Below, one piece after another: positions 1 through 9,149 of a stretch of DNA of 40,491 nucleotides. Within the stretch, counting starts at the first letter, position 1; every line of letters starts with the position of its first letter. The notes below the pieces were generated by a model. That model saw only the letters and a list, made by a program, of their open reading frames with translations. It was not told the origin of the DNA and made no database searches. The translations under genes were made by a program, and so were the position numbers. Where the stretch lies: assembly GCA_945888705.1 (NCBI GenBank), contig CAMDAQ010000008.1:1-40491 (forward strand). Reading direction: 5' to 3'. The DNA is from Singulisphaera sp. GP187 (GTDB lineage: Bacteria; Planctomycetota; Phycisphaerae; Phycisphaerales; SM1A02).

Positions 1-1
1 G

Positions 2-796
2 GATGTGGCATTCGACGGCGGACTCGTCCATGTGATCGATGCCGTCATGCTGCCTGAACTGCGCAGCATCGAGCAGATCGTCGCCGAGGACGAACGCTTC
101 ACCACGCTGCGTGCCGCCATTGAGGCCGCCGGCATCGGTTCGCACCTGGGCAGCCGGAACCCGGGCCCCTGGACCTTGCTTGCGCCGTCGAACCAAGCCT
201 TCAGCGCGATCCCGGCGGACGCACTCAAGGAGCTGCTCCAGGACCGCCCTGCCCTCACCGCCGTGCTCGGAGCGCACGTCGTGCCGACCGCAATCCGCCG
301 CGAGGAGATGCTCGCGCAAGGCTCGGCACGCACGCTGCTGGGCGACGGAAGCGTGCCGTTCGCGCTCGATGCTGGGTCGATCACGGTGGGCGGCGCGCGC
401 ATCGAGGTCGCCGACATCGAAGCCGCCAACGGCATCATTCACATCATCGATCGCGTGCTGCCGGCGCAGTCAGCGGCCACGGGGACTGGGTCCGCACCGT
501 CGATGCCGCAGCGCGCTCGACAGGCGGCGGCGATCCTCGAGCTGGCCATCGAGCGCGGGGTCCCCCGCTTCAATGCCGGCGACCAGGCTTCGTGTGCGGC
601 GCTCTATGAGCTGGCGATCACCTCGGTGGTGGTGCTGGGCGCCGATGCGATCGGCAATGCCGCCGCGGCCGAACTCGCGGCTGCGCTCAAGAAGGGCGCG
701 GAGCATGAGGATGCCGCGGAGCGCGCCTGGGTCTACCGTCGCGCGATGGATCGCACGCTCGGCAGCATGGCCGAGCTGATGTCGCCGTCGGAGTGA
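2..796 (+). CDS. Fasciclin (FAS1) domain protein, 5'-truncated by window edge
   Basis: The reading frame is open to the window edge, so the gene starts upstream and a GTG at 5 is not a convincing start. The first residues (AFDGGLVHVIDAVMLP) match the last strand of a FAS1 domain. A complete FAS1 domain follows at about residues 18-153, with the typical TLLAPSNQAF block near its start and the closing GIIHIIDRVLPA. The last 100 residues are helical and contain FNAGDQASCAALYELA, a motif I associate with planctomycete FAS1 proteins. FAS1 proteins are usually secreted or cell-surface adhesion modules; the signal peptide would lie outside the window. The stop is 1 bp from the stop of the convergent VWA gene. 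The family call is firm; the ligand and role are unknown. Confidence 0.85.
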   Translation, partial: DVAFDGGLVHVIDAVMLPELRSIEQIVAEDERFTTLRAAIEAAGIGSHLGSRNPGPWTLLAPSNQAFSAIPADALKELLQDRPALTAVLGAHVVPTAIRREEMLAQGSARTLLGDGSVPFALDAGSITVGGARIEVADIEAANGIIHIIDRVLPAQSAATGTGSAPSMPQRARQAAAILELAIERGVPRFNAGDQASCAALYELAITSVVVLGADAIGNAAAAELAAALKKGAEHEDAAERAWVYRRAMDRTLGSMAELMSPSE

Positions 797-797
797 A

Positions 798-2513
798 TCA
801 CCCGATCACCGTGCGCCGCATGCGCACGTAGTCCCAGACCACGAATCGGTCCAGATCCTCACCGCCCACGAACAGCACGCGGCCGCCGGTGGCTTCGGCC
901 ATGCGGTGGGCGAACTGGACGTCTTCCTCGGTCTGCGACCACGATGGCAGCAGGAACACGTTGATCACGATGCCCTCGGCCTTGCAACGCATGGCCTCGC
1001 GCATCGTCTCGCGCTCGGTGCGCGGATCCGGCGGGTAGAGCATCAGGAGATCGCTGCCCTCGAAGTGCGCAGTGGGCAGGCCGTCGGTGAGCAGGAAGAC
1101 CTGGCGATTGGGCGTGTCCTGCGCAGCGAGCACTTGGCGCGAGAGCGAGAGCGCCCGCTGGATGTTCGTGAAGTGCAGCGGCAGGTCGAACTCCGTGACC
1201 TGTGGATCGGACATGTCGGCCCGCAGCCGGACCACCGGATCGTTGATCGAGACCGGCTTGGGCATCATCTCGATGATCTCGCCCGAGGGCCGCAGCTTGG
1301 CCAGCGTGTACATCTCGATCGCCTGCAGGAAGTCGCCCGGGTACTCGCTGCGGATCAAGCCATCGAGCGCGAGCGCCATGCGCTTGCAGGCGATGTACTG
1401 GCCGCCGTAACGCATGGAGCCCGACATGTCGAGGATGAGCGCGGTGGCGCAGCGCGGCGTGCGTCGCGTGCGGTGCACGACGAGGTCATCCTGCCCAGGA
1501 CGCGCCTGACCCGTGCGCGCCACGGCGTTCAGGATCGACTGCGGGACATCGAGCCCCGCCGGCGAATCACCGAATTCGAAGGGCCGCACCGATGGAAGTT
1601 CGACCGATCCCTCGCGGGACTGGACCCCCTCGTGACGCCCGCGGCGTGCGTCGGCAAGATCAGCGAAGATCGACGAGAGCAGATGCCGCTGGTAGGTGCG
1701 CAGCGCCTTCGGCGAGGCGCGGTAGCCCTCGGGCGAGCGCTCCAGTCCGGCCTCCTCGGCCATGCGCTTGAGGAGCTCATTGACCTGCCGCTGCAGGCGA
1801 TCAAGATCGCCCATTTGTTCTTCGGAGGCGAACTCGCTCAGGGCCTCCATGTCGATGATCGCCGGCTTGGCGTTGCGCAGGGCTTCCTCGATCTGCTTGA
1901 GCAGGCGGTCGATGCGCGCGAGTTCTTCCTTGATCGCCAGCGCCGCAGCGACGTCGAGTTCCTCGCGGCCCGTGAAGGCATGATCCGAGGCGAGCTGCTC
2001 GACGGCGAATCGCTCGCGCAACCGGGCGATCGCACGCATGAGCGAGCGCGAGGCCTCGGTGCCATCCGGAATGCGGCGGTACATGCGCTCGAGCTGCGCG
2101 AGCTGGCCATCGGCGAGCGCGAGCGGCAAGCGCTCGGCGACGGCAGGCGGGATCTCGACCCGCTGCGCCGCCGACGCGTACGCCTCGGCAGCCACGCGTT
2201 GCACACCGTCCGTACTGAAACGCTCGAGGATCCTGCGCTTGCGCTCTTCCAGCATCGCCTTGAGCGCATCAAGGCTGGGACCGAGCCCCTTGATCTGCGA
2301 GGGATCCAGGCGGATCGCCTCGGCGAGTTCGCGGTCGGTGAATCGACGCCGCGAGCCATAGGCAAGCATGTGCTCCATCATGGCATCAGCGGCCGCGCCC
2401 GATGGAGGCTGGGTGGGCGACGGGTACTCCTCGGGGTCGTAGCCGAGGTAGGTGTGCACGATGCCGCCAAGCGGACCGGCACGTGGCCGAGGATCGGGGC
2501 CCGGCTCGGTCAC
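798..2513 (-). CDS. VWA domain protein paired with MoxR/ChlI-type ATPase
   Basis: This 571-aa protein has an N-terminal helical region (about 1-290) rich in Glu, Arg and Leu. A C-terminal von Willebrand A domain follows from about 355, with an intact MIDAS DMSGSM at 362-367 and LLTDGLPT further on. No signal peptide or membrane segment is visible, so it is probably cytoplasmic. The start is GTG, overlapping the TGA of the upstream ATPase gene by 4 bases (GTGA, 2510-2513), which implies translational coupling. Family knowledge: MoxR/Mg-chelatase-type AAA+ ATPases work with VWA partners in metal insertion or in maturation of protein complexes, and the MIDAS metal site mediates the contact. The substrate here cannot be told from sequence. 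It resembles the ChlD half of Mg chelatase in organisation only. Confidence 0.85.
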   Translation of the reverse strand: MTEPGPDPRPRAGPLGGIVHTYLGYDPEEYPSPTQPPSGAAADAMMEHMLAYGSRRRFTDRELAEAIRLDPSQIKGLGPSLDALKAMLEERKRRILERFSTDGVQRVAAEAYASAAQRVEIPPAVAERLPLALADGQLAQLERMYRRIPDGTEASRSLMRAIARLRERFAVEQLASDHAFTGREELDVAAALAIKEELARIDRLLKQIEEALRNAKPAIIDMEALSEFASEEQMGDLDRLQRQVNELLKRMAEEAGLERSPEGYRASPKALRTYQRHLLSSIFADLADARRGRHEGVQSREGSVELPSVRPFEFGDSPAGLDVPQSILNAVARTGQARPGQDDLVVHRTRRTPRCATALILDMSGSMRYGGQYIACKRMALALDGLIRSEYPGDFLQAIEMYTLAKLRPSGEIIEMMPKPVSINDPVVRLRADMSDPQVTEFDLPLHFTNIQRALSLSRQVLAAQDTPNRQVFLLTDGLPTAHFEGSDLLMLYPPDPRTERETMREAMRCKAEGIVINVFLLPSWSQTEEDVQFAHRMAEATGGRVLFVGGEDLDRFVVWDYVRMRRTVIG

Positions 2514-3973
2514 GATCCCGGCACCTCGTAGGAGACGCGCCCGTGGCGCTCGGTGCGCGAGACTTGGTCAGTGGCCCACAGCCCGGCGAGCACGAATTCG
2601 ACGCAGGATGCGCGCACGGCCTCGTTCGCCGAGGCATTGACCTCGAAGGCCTTCTGCCACGCGTCAGGCACGGACGACAGCGCCCGCTCATACGCCGCGG
2701 ACGGCAGCATGTCGCCCACTTCGACGCGCACGCCGGTAGCGAAGGTGCCCGCGATCGCCTCAAGGCCGTGCGACTGCACGTACTCATTGAAGACGCGACC
2801 GATGGCTTCCGCCACGATGGCCTCGATCGCCTGGCGCTCGGACATCTGGTGCGACCCCATGAGGTCGAGCTCCAGCTTGCCCACGGCGCTTGAACCAAGA
2901 TGCGAGAGATCGCTGATGCGCGGCACCGCAGGCCGTTCGCCGAGCACGATGCCGCGCCGACGCGCATTGGCCACCATCGTGCGATAGTTGGCGATGCCAA
3001 AGCGTGCGCTGACGCCGCTCGCCTGATCGACGTAGCGCGATGCCCGCGCCACGCGCGAGATCTCTTCGCACACCTCTTCCATGAAGGGCGGCACCAGCAC
3101 CGGGTAGTCACCGCCCAGGTCAAGGCCGGCTTCCTGGCGGGTGATGGAGATGCCCAGCTCGCGTTCGTTGGGATAATGCGTCTGGATCGTGGAACCGATG
3201 CGGTCCTTGAGCTGCGGGATCACCTTGCCGGAACGGTTGTAGGTGCCCGGGTTGGCGCTGAAGAGCACCAGCACATCGAGCTCGAACCGCACGGGATAGC
3301 CGCGGATCTGCACATCGCGCTCCTCGAGGATGTTGAAGAGGCCCACCTGCACCAGTTCATCGAGGTCAGGCAGCTCGTTCATCGCGAAGATCCCACGGTG
3401 TTGGCGCGGGATCAGACCGAAATGGAGCGCATCTTCGGCGGCCATCGACGTTCCGGCGATGAGCTTCGCAGGGTCGATCTCGCCGATGACGTCGGCGAAC
3501 TTGGTGCCCGGCGCGAGCCGCTCGGCATAGCGGTCCGAGCGGTGCCACCACGCGATCGGCACGTCCGTGGGCGATCGCGATGCCAAGAGTTCACGCCCCG
3601 CGCGGGTGATGGGCGCTTCGGGATCTTCGTGGACCGGGCAGCCAGGCAGGTCGAGGTACGGCAGCCACTCATCCAAGAATCGTGGCAGCAGGCGCATGAG
3701 GCGGCTCTTGCCCTGCCCCTTCTCGCCGAGGAACAGCATGTCGTGCCCCGCGATCATCGCGTTGGCGACTTCCGGCAGCACGGTGTCGTCGTAACCGACG
3801 ATGCCCGGGAAGAGCGACCCTGCAGCAGAATCGCCACGTGCGGTGGCCGCGGCGAGCTCACGCACGAAGTTGTCGCGCAGCTCTGCCTTGACCGAGCGCG
3901 AACGCCACCCTGATCGGCGGAGGTCGTCAAGCGTGCGGATGGCTGGCGGCACAGTGGCTGGTTCGGTGGGCAT
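2510..3973 (-). CDS. MoxR/Mg-chelatase (ChlI)-like AAA+ ATPase
   Basis: This 487-aa AAA+ ATPase has Walker A GEKGQGKS at 83-90, a Walker B-like GIFAMNE at 194-200 (the usual DE is NE), sensor-1 FSANP at 238-242 and LKDRIG at 255-260. The insertion pattern around [20 protein letters not shown] matches Mg-chelatase subunit I-like proteins. The C-terminal 150 residues carry a helical lid domain. It overlaps the downstream VWA gene by 4 bases, so the two form a bicistronic chaperone pair. The start is ATG, with no clear Shine-Dalgarno sequence and no TAnnnT hexamer at the usual position. The 74-bp gap to the divergent photolyase gene must hold its promoter. The target complex is unknown; a role in chlorophyll synthesis is unlikely in this context. 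Confidence 0.85.
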   Translation of the reverse strand: MPTEPATVPPAIRTLDDLRRSGWRSRSVKAELRDNFVRELAAATARGDSAAGSLFPGIVGYDDTVLPEVANAMIAGHDMLFLGEKGQGKSRLMRLLPRFLDEWLPYLDLPGCPVHEDPEAPITRAGRELLASRSPTDVPIAWWHRSDRYAERLAPGTKFADVIGEIDPAKLIAGTSMAAEDALHFGLIPRQHRGIFAMNELPDLDELVQVGLFNILEERDVQIRGYPVRFELDVLVLFSANPGTYNRSGKVIPQLKDRIGSTIQTHYPNERELGISITRQEAGLDLGGDYPVLVPPFMEEVCEEISRVARASRYVDQASGVSARFGIANYRTMVANARRRGIVLGERPAVPRISDLSHLGSSAVGKLELDLMGSHQMSERQAIEAIVAEAIGRVFNEYVQSHGLEAIAGTFATGVRVEVGDMLPSAAYERALSSVPDAWQKAFEVNASANEAVRASCVEFVLAGLWATDQVSRTERHGRVSYEVPGS

Positions 3974-4033
3974 CGGTCACGGCTTCGCAGCCCGGGCATC
4001 GTTGGACGCAGGGAAAGTCCGTCCTGCTCTGCC

Positions 4034-4050
4034 TACCCTTGATCTTCGTG
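4034..4050 (+). promoter_or_regulatory. Predicted -10 element at cryptochrome start
   Basis: TACCCT at 4034-4039 lies 8 nt before the GTG at 4048. It fits the window-wide TAnnnT-near-start pattern. The hexamer overlaps the TTG at 4039, which argues against TTG as the start codon. Confidence 0.45.
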
Positions 4051-5388
4051 ACCGGTGCCCACGAACCCATTGCCATCGTCTGGCACCGTACGGACCTGCG
4101 CGTCCATGACCAGGCCGCGGTCACGGCAGCTGCGCCGTCGGCGAGCGGTCAGGTTGTTGGCGTGGTCTGCGTGCCGGACGATCCGTTCGGGCATGTCGAT
4201 CTTGCGCGCGGGCTTTCCTTTCCGCGCGCGAGCCACCGGCGCGTCGGGCACTGGCTGCAAGCGATCGATGGCCTTCGGCAGGATTGGCGCGCAATCGGGT
4301 CGGCGCTCTGCGTGCATCGAGGCGCGCCGGAGGACGTGATCGGTGCGCTCGCTGCCGAACTCGGTGCCACCGAGGTGCACACCGCACCCTGCCCCGCCCA
4401 CGATGAACTCGCGCAGAACCGGCGTGTGGCGCGTTCGCTGAAGGCTCACGGTGCACGGCTCGTGGTGCACGACGAGACCACGATGATCGCCTCGGCCGAC
4501 CTGCCGTTCGCCATCGAGGAGCTGCCCGAGGTCTTCTCGAACTACCGTCGATTGGTCGAGCGGTCGTGTCGGACGAGGGATCCTGTCGCCGCGCCGAGTG
4601 GTCTGCGTGTGTCGGATGATGTTCGTGCGTCCGCGGAAATAAGGGCCACCGCCACGCTGGCCAGCGCGGATCTGGATGCGGCACGCGCCGCCGCCGCGCA
4701 GATCGATCCCCGCGCCGGGTGGATCGCGCGCGGCGATCGTGCCGCCGGGCTCGAGCGCCTGCGACAGTGGATCTGGCAGGATGACTGCTTGGCGCGCTAC
4801 AAGGAAACGCGCGATGGATTGCTCGGATCGGACTTCTCCTCGCGCCTGTCGACCTGGCTCGCGCTTGGAACGCTCTCGCCGCGTGAAGTGGCTGCCGAGA
4901 TCCGTCGCTACGAGGGCGAGCGCGTGGCCAACGACTCGACGTACTGGCTCTGGTTCGAGCTGCTCTGGCGCGACTACTTCCATCTGTGGGTTCGTCGTTG
5001 GCAATCGCGGGCCTTCAAGGCCAGCGGCATGATGGGGCGTACTCCGTGCGGCGCGCAGGACGTGGAGACCTTTCATCGTTGGCGCACGGGCACGACCGGA
5101 GAGCCCTTCGTGGATGCCTGCATGCACGAACTGGCCGCAACAGGTTGGCTCTCCAATCGCGGGCGGCAGAACACCGCGAGTTGGCTCGCCAAGACCGCGG
5201 GCGTTGATTGGCGATGGGGTGCGTGGTGGTTCGAGAGCCAGCTGCTTGATCATGATGTTGGCCCCAACTGGGGGAACTGGCAGTACGTCGCCGGCGTCGG
5301 CAACGACCCGCGCAACCGCACCTTCAACATGCGCGCCCAGGCCGACCGCTACGACGCCGATGGCGCGTACCGGAGGGTGTGGGGATGA
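4048..5388 (+). CDS. DASH-type cryptochrome/deoxyribodipyrimidine photolyase
   Basis: This 446-aa photolyase/cryptochrome family protein has an N-terminal Rossmann-like antenna domain (IAIVWHRTDLRVHDQ) and a C-terminal FAD-binding helical domain. DASH-type hallmarks are FSNYRRLVE, the block GWLSNRGRQNTASWL, and WGNWQYVAGVGNDPR near the C terminus. The flavin-binding and Trp-rich segments look intact and the length is normal for the family. DASH proteins repair UV cyclobutane dimers, classically with a preference for single-stranded or loop DNA, using light; some also signal. GTG at 4048 is preferred over TTG at 4039 because of the adjacent -10-like hexamer. It diverges from the ATPase gene across 74 bp. 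Confidence 0.9.
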   Translation: MTGAHEPIAIVWHRTDLRVHDQAAVTAAAPSASGQVVGVVCVPDDPFGHVDLARGLSFPRASHRRVGHWLQAIDGLRQDWRAIGSALCVHRGAPEDVIGALAAELGATEVHTAPCPAHDELAQNRRVARSLKAHGARLVVHDETTMIASADLPFAIEELPEVFSNYRRLVERSCRTRDPVAAPSGLRVSDDVRASAEIRATATLASADLDAARAAAAQIDPRAGWIARGDRAAGLERLRQWIWQDDCLARYKETRDGLLGSDFSSRLSTWLALGTLSPREVAAEIRRYEGERVANDSTYWLWFELLWRDYFHLWVRRWQSRAFKASGMMGRTPCGAQDVETFHRWRTGTTGEPFVDACMHELAATGWLSNRGRQNTASWLAKTAGVDWRWGAWWFESQLLDHDVGPNWGNWQYVAGVGNDPRNRTFNMRAQADRYDADGAYRRVWG

Positions 5389-5441
5389 ACCAGGCCCCGC
5401 CGACCGCCAAGAATCGCCGATCGCCGCTGCGATGATTCCTG

Positions 5442-5459
5442 CATACTGCGCGGATGCCA
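5442..5459 (+). promoter_or_regulatory. Predicted -10 element, leaderless start
   Basis: CATACT at 5442-5447 is followed by exactly 6 nt and then the ATG at 5454. It is a one-base variant of the TAnnnT hexamer and has the same spacing seen before many other genes here. Confidence 0.45.
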
Positions 5460-5918
5460 ACCCTTCCGAGCGGTCGTGCCTTGGCCCTGTCGACCGACCA
5501 CATCCTGCCCCCCGGAGTGGTGACGTTCAAGTGTCCCGAGGGGCACTTCTGGTTCCATCAACTCGACCGGAAGATCTGCCCGCCTCCGCTCAAGCCGGAT
5601 CAGGAGTGGCTGTGCGACTTCGCGCACGCCCCTTGCCCGACCACACGCGAGGAAGCGCTTTCCCTGCTGTGGGTGCTTGAGCGCTTCGGATCAGATGACT
5701 TCCAGTGGCGCGGCTACACGATGTCGGATCCCGAAGCGCTGGCCGACTTCACGCCCGAAGATCGGGCAGCGTGGGATGCGTGGATCGCCGAACCACGGGT
5801 GGGTGCGCTCCTCGACGACGTGATCGCGCGCTGCCGCGAACAGGCGCAAGCGAACCGCAGCAACCCGGGTTTCATGGTGTTCGGCAGCATGCCGCCCGCC
5901 GAGCCGAACGAGGATTGA
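5454..5918 (+). CDS. Hypothetical protein (154 aa)
   Basis: I do not recognise this protein. It is small and soluble-looking, with no signal peptide or membrane segment. Four Cys residues fall in its first half, in the settings KCPEGH, KICPP, WLCDF and PCPTT, together with several His, so a structural metal site is possible but not shown. The C-terminal half is acidic and Trp-rich. Codon use matches the neighbours, and the gene sits co-directionally between the cryptochrome and cupin_5 genes. It appears to have its own promoter, with a -10-like element directly at the ATG, so the message is probably leaderless. Confidence 0.7.
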   Translation: MPTLPSGRALALSTDHILPPGVVTFKCPEGHFWFHQLDRKICPPPLKPDQEWLCDFAHAPCPTTREEALSLLWVLERFGSDDFQWRGYTMSDPEALADFTPEDRAAWDAWIAEPRVGALLDDVIARCREQAQANRSNPGFMVFGSMPPAEPNED

Positions 5919-5966
5919 GTGTGCGGGCTGGTCATGAGGTCGTCCGCGGCGCCCCAACGATCGTCA

Positions 5967-5981
5967 TACGCTGACACCATG
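5967..5981 (+). promoter_or_regulatory. Predicted -10 element, leaderless start
   Basis: TACGCT at 5967-5972, then 6 nt, then the ATG at 5979. This placement selects 5979 as the start over an in-frame GTG at 5919. Confidence 0.55.
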
Positions 5982-6437
5982 GCACCGCACACGGACGGCA
6001 CCGGACCCACGCAACCGACAGCGGATGAGGTGATCGACATCCTCGGCTTGCAACGTCATCCCGAGGGCGGTTTCTACCGCGAGACGTTCCGCGCACCCGA
6101 CGCGCCGCGCGGCGCCAGCACGTCGATCCTGTTCCTGCTTCCTGCTGGCGAGCAGAGCCGATGGCACCGCGTCGATGCCGACGAGCATTGGCTCTTTCAC
6201 GACGGCGACCCGATGGAGCTGCTGCTGGCCGACCCTGCGACGGGCGCGCGCACGCGCATCGTGCTGGGCCGCGGCATTGGGCACGGCGATGCACCGCAGG
6301 CCGTTGTTCCTCGAGGCTGGTGGCAGGCGGCGCGGCCGCTCGGCGCATGGACGCTCGTCGGCTGCGTCGTGGCGCCGGCGTTCGAGTTCGCCCGCTTCGA
6401 GATGGCACCCGAGGGCTGGGAGCCGGGTGGGGCGTGA
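5979..6437 (+). CDS. Cupin_5 (DUF985) family protein
   Basis: This 152-aa protein matches the DUF985/cupin_5 family throughout. It opens with EVIDILGLQRHPEGGFYRET, then has TSILFLLPAGEQSRWHRVDADEHWLFHDGDP, and ends with the strand VGCVVAPAFEFARFEMA. The fold is a single double-stranded beta-helix (cupin). Some relatives are sugar-phosphate epimerase-like, but no activity can be assigned firmly. An in-frame GTG at 5919 would add 20 residues that do not resemble the family, and the TACGCT hexamer sits exactly 6 nt before the ATG at 5979, so 5979 is the start. The gene is the last ordinary one before a stretch with integrase remnants. Confidence 0.85.
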   Translation: MAPHTDGTGPTQPTADEVIDILGLQRHPEGGFYRETFRAPDAPRGASTSILFLLPAGEQSRWHRVDADEHWLFHDGDPMELLLADPATGARTRIVLGRGIGHGDAPQAVVPRGWWQAARPLGAWTLVGCVVAPAFEFARFEMAPEGWEPGGA

Positions 6438-6450
6438 GACGGTGCGGCGA

Positions 6451-6505
6451 GCCACGCCGTGCTGATCGTGCCGATCACGCCGGAGCTCCGGCCCATCCTG
6501 CAGGC
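6451..6505 (+). pseudogene. Tyrosine integrase gene fragment (55 bp remnant)
   Basis: Bases 6465-6505 are identical over 41 bp to 9330-9370 inside the larger integrase remnant. The preceding 14 bases (6451-6464) also match, with a few changes. It encodes the same peptide (IVPITPELRPILQA) in one frame, with no flanking homology on either side. It is a scar of the same integrase gene or a partial duplication, sitting 14 bp after the cupin_5 stop. Confidence 0.75.
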
Positions 6506-6956
6506 GCCTGTCGACCGTGAACTTCCCCCAGAAACCATGCCAAGCCGGACTTTGGTCTGAATTCAGGGGAAGGAGCATCGGGCTAAACCTCAAGCTGCTC
6601 GCTGTGGCCAAACAATTCAAGGCACGGACTGAACCAAGAGTGCAGGTCTCCGGCATCTCCGCTGCAGCAGGGAGTCACTCGCCCGACAGCCGAGGTCGGG
6701 TTCAAGCGCGTATCACTCGTAAGCGGGACCGAAGGACGAAAGGTGTTTGGCTCGTCCACCTCGCCGCATCAAGACGACGCAGAGAGCGCTTGGCTGGGAG
6801 TGCGCGATTGCGCTCTGGAACGCAGGACTTGCCGCGTCATCGCGCCGCGCCATCCGTCGTGTGCACGCTGCTTCCGTGGAGTAGATTCCATTCGCACGGG
6901 TGTCGCGTACCGGTCGCGACCTGCTGCGAAATCGACTTTGTTCCTTGAGAGCCTGC
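6506..6956. other. Intergenic stretch without a convincing gene
   Basis: About 450 bp follow the integrase scar. Short open frames here (for example 6517-6948) lack homology, start signals and neighbour-like codon use. A 7-bp inverted repeat CTTCCCC/GGGGAAG lies at 6522-6528 and 6566-6572, possibly a mobile-element leftover. A possible -10 element, TAGATT at 6882-6887, could serve the next gene. Confidence 0.5.
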
Positions 6957-8177
6957 GTGACCACTCCGCTTCCATCGTCCGAAGAAGAACTCGCCGTCGC
7001 GCTGCGCGACTCGCTCGCCACCACCCTTGAGAAGCACATCGAGCGTGGCAGGAGTTCGCGCGACTTCGCGCGACGACTCGGCCTCGACAAATCGCTTGGT
7101 TGGAAACTGTGGCGCATGAGCACGGCGCCATCGGCCGCCGCGCTTCTACGGGTGCTCCCAAAGTCTCGTGGCATGCAAACCATGCTCGACGCGGTGCGCG
7201 CGCACAGCCCATCGCGGGCGCTTGCCGACCAAGTCTCAGCGATCGCAACGGCACTCCTCGCTGCACGAGCGTCGGCCGAGAAGCAGGCCGCGGAAGCAGG
7301 CCTTGGCGGACCCGCGACGCCGGGGCCGTCCAGGCCACTGGCAAAGATGCCACGCGTAACCGTTGTCGCCCGGCTCGCGCAACGCTTCGACGAGGATTCG
7401 GATCGGGTCGGGACATCGCTCGAGCTGCGGGTCGGCGCATTTCTCCTTGCGCCCGACGAGAAGCGCGAGCGAGTGCACGTCTCCGCATGCGCCATGATCG
7501 TCGGCCCCCGCTGCTTCCGACCGAATCTGCGTGCCATCGTGTACTCGCCCATCGCACGCTGGGAAGGCAGCTCAGAGATCGATGTCCGCGCATCTGATGT
7601 CACCACCATGCAGCAGGCGCCCGGGTTCCTGCCCGAGCTCTCGACGGTCGGCATTCACGCCGAACAGTTTGAAGCCATCGAGTTCGATCGTGGCCAGCCA
7701 CTTCGCTACTGCACCTTCCTTCCGCGGCCTGGCGTGCCGGAGACGCTCTCGTTCCTCGAGGTGGTGCGGAGCGCGGGGGATGTCTGGGCCAAGGACCGCC
7801 ACGCCTTTGGCTCGCTGTCGATGAGGATCTCCGCGCCAACACGCCGAGCGACACTCGACATCTGGGTTCATCGGTCCCTGCCGACTCCCGATTTCACCGT
7901 GTCGTGCCGAGAGGTTCCGTCCATCATCCCTCATCCCGCGGCGCCTTCCGCGCCGCTGCCGAGTCCTCTTCCCGATGGAGTGCTGCTGGGCAGCAAGTCA
8001 TCGAGCCTGGGACCTGCGATGCGCGAAGACAACGAACGCTATCGAATGCTCCTTGATCGCGGCGCGGCGCAGATTGGCGCCGAGTCGCGGGATTTCCGTC
8101 TGTTCCGCGCCTCTGTGAAGCATCCGGCGCTCGGGGCATCAATCGTGGCCGACTGGCCGCTTCCGAAACGACGCTAG
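6957..8177 (+). CDS. Hypothetical protein with N-terminal HTH-like segment (406 aa)
   Basis: I do not recognise a family. Residues about 10-45 (ELAVALRDSL...) contain RDFARRLGLDKSLGWKLWR, which reads like a helix-turn-helix of the XRE/phage-repressor type. An Ala-rich helical stretch follows. The remainder is a mixed alpha/beta domain with no catalytic motif I can name (for example VGTSLELRVGAFLLAPDEK and FVSCREVPSII-like strands). No signal peptide is seen. The GTG at 6957 follows a weak GAGAG; an upstream in-frame GTG at 6900 is the alternative. A hairpin follows the stop. The setting, between integrase remnants, suggests acquired DNA. A DNA-binding regulator is a guess resting only on the HTH-like segment. 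Confidence 0.6.
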   Translation: MTTPLPSSEEELAVALRDSLATTLEKHIERGRSSRDFARRLGLDKSLGWKLWRMSTAPSAAALLRVLPKSRGMQTMLDAVRAHSPSRALADQVSAIATALLAARASAEKQAAEAGLGGPATPGPSRPLAKMPRVTVVARLAQRFDEDSDRVGTSLELRVGAFLLAPDEKRERVHVSACAMIVGPRCFRPNLRAIVYSPIARWEGSSEIDVRASDVTTMQQAPGFLPELSTVGIHAEQFEAIEFDRGQPLRYCTFLPRPGVPETLSFLEVVRSAGDVWAKDRHAFGSLSMRISAPTRRATLDIWVHRSLPTPDFTVSCREVPSIIPHPAAPSAPLPSPLPDGVLLGSKSSSLGPAMREDNERYRMLLDRGAAQIGAESRDFRLFRASVKHPALGASIVADWPLPKRR

Positions 8178-8189
8178 AGACATGATGTT

Positions 8190-8221
8190 GTCTTCAGAGG
8201 CACCCCAATGCCTCGGAAGAC
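8190..8221 (+). terminator. Hairpin after hypothetical gene, possible terminator
   Basis: GTCTTC pairs with GAAGAC and AGGCA with TGCCT around a 6-nt loop, with one 2x2 internal loop. It starts 12 nt after the stop at 8177. There is no T-tract, so intrinsic termination is uncertain. Confidence 0.4.
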
Positions 8222-8401
8222 GCGAAATCGCCAACTGATCGATGTCGCGTGTTGGAGCGACTCGCACTTCGCGTTACACCTGCAGAGGAGTGGAGCGTCA
8301 GATCTGGGCCGCGCGCCGACGGACTCGGCTGTGGAACCGCGCGTGGGCCATTGATGGTCTTCCCCATCTCTACCCCCACCGCGCAATCTGAGGAGTATGG
8401 C

Positions 8402-9091
8402 ATGCGCACTGCAGCGCTCGTCTTTGTCGCGACTTCGCTTGTGTCCGTCATTGGAACCTCCGCGAAAGCGGAACTGATCGCCGGCTGGTCCATCACCACC
8501 GCTATCTCAACGCCCACCACGGGCTCCGCGTTCAGCTATGGGGCCGCCGATCAGGGCGCACTGACCGCTGGCACGATGCTGAGCGGTTTTCATGCACAGT
8601 CCTCCACGGCGTGGACCACGCCGGCCGGAAACGGATCGACCTACTCGCTCTCGAGCGACAAGTGGTCACAGGGCGACTACTACCAGATCGCGTTCTCGAC
8701 AGTGGGCTACGAGTCCATCTCAGTCGAATGGGACCAGACCCGATCCGGCACGGGCCCGTCTGAGTTCCGCGTCGATGTCAGCGTCGACGGAGGGAATTCG
8801 TTCACGACCGCACTCAGCTACTCGGTCATCCAGGCGGGAGCCGTCCTGTCGGGCACGAACGCGTGGAGCTCATCCAGTGCTCGACAGCCTCAGTTCACGC
8901 TTTCGACTCCCTTGCTTGTGGGCGCAAGCGATTCCTCCGTCATCCTTCGGTTCATCGCAACCGGCCTCAACCTCGGTGCCGGCACCAACCGCATCGACAA
9001 CATCAGCGTGACGGGCAACGCGATCGTTCCGGCGCCCGGCGCGGCAGCACTGCTCGGCCTCGCGGGTCTCGCCGCGCGCCGTCGTCGCTGA
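8402..9091 (+). CDS. Secreted PEP-CTERM-like anchored protein (229 aa)
   Basis: An N-terminal signal peptide (MRTAALVFVATSLVSVIGTSAKAE, cleavage after AKA) is followed by a beta-rich, Ser/Thr-rich extracellular domain. That domain has ISVEWDQTRSGTGPSEFRVDVSVDG and a closing FIATGLNLGAGTNRIDNISVTG, the jelly-roll style of choice-of-anchor proteins. The C terminus is VPAPGAAALLGLAGLAARRRR. This is a Pro-containing sorting motif, a hydrophobic helix and an Arg tail, the PEP-CTERM-like signal common in planctomycetes and processed by an exosortase. The ATG at 8402 has a strong GAGGAG Shine-Dalgarno sequence 6 nt upstream, so longer frames starting at 8249 are rejected. A good intrinsic terminator follows. 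The protein is probably surface-exposed; its ligand is unknown. Confidence 0.85.
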   Translation: MRTAALVFVATSLVSVIGTSAKAELIAGWSITTAISTPTTGSAFSYGAADQGALTAGTMLSGFHAQSSTAWTTPAGNGSTYSLSSDKWSQGDYYQIAFSTVGYESISVEWDQTRSGTGPSEFRVDVSVDGGNSFTTALSYSVIQAGAVLSGTNAWSSSSARQPQFTLSTPLLVGASDSSVILRFIATGLNLGAGTNRIDNISVTGNAIVPAPGAAALLGLAGLAARRRR

Positions 9092-9149
9092 GCGGCACGA
9101 ACGCATCGGCTCAGTGCGGTTTCCGCCAGCGGCCCGTTCCGTCGCACCA

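Noticed and set aside
906-2531. 541-codon plus-strand frame over the VWA gene
   Set aside because: It is an antisense shadow; the minus-strand product has clear VWA motifs.
4033-5460. 475-codon minus-strand frame over the photolyase gene
   Set aside because: It is a shadow of the cryptochrome coding strand with no recognisable domain.
6517-6948. Possible 143-aa gene after the integrase scar
   Set aside because: It has no homology I recognise, no Shine-Dalgarno sequence or TAnnnT at the start, and an Arg/Ser-rich composition unlike real neighbours.
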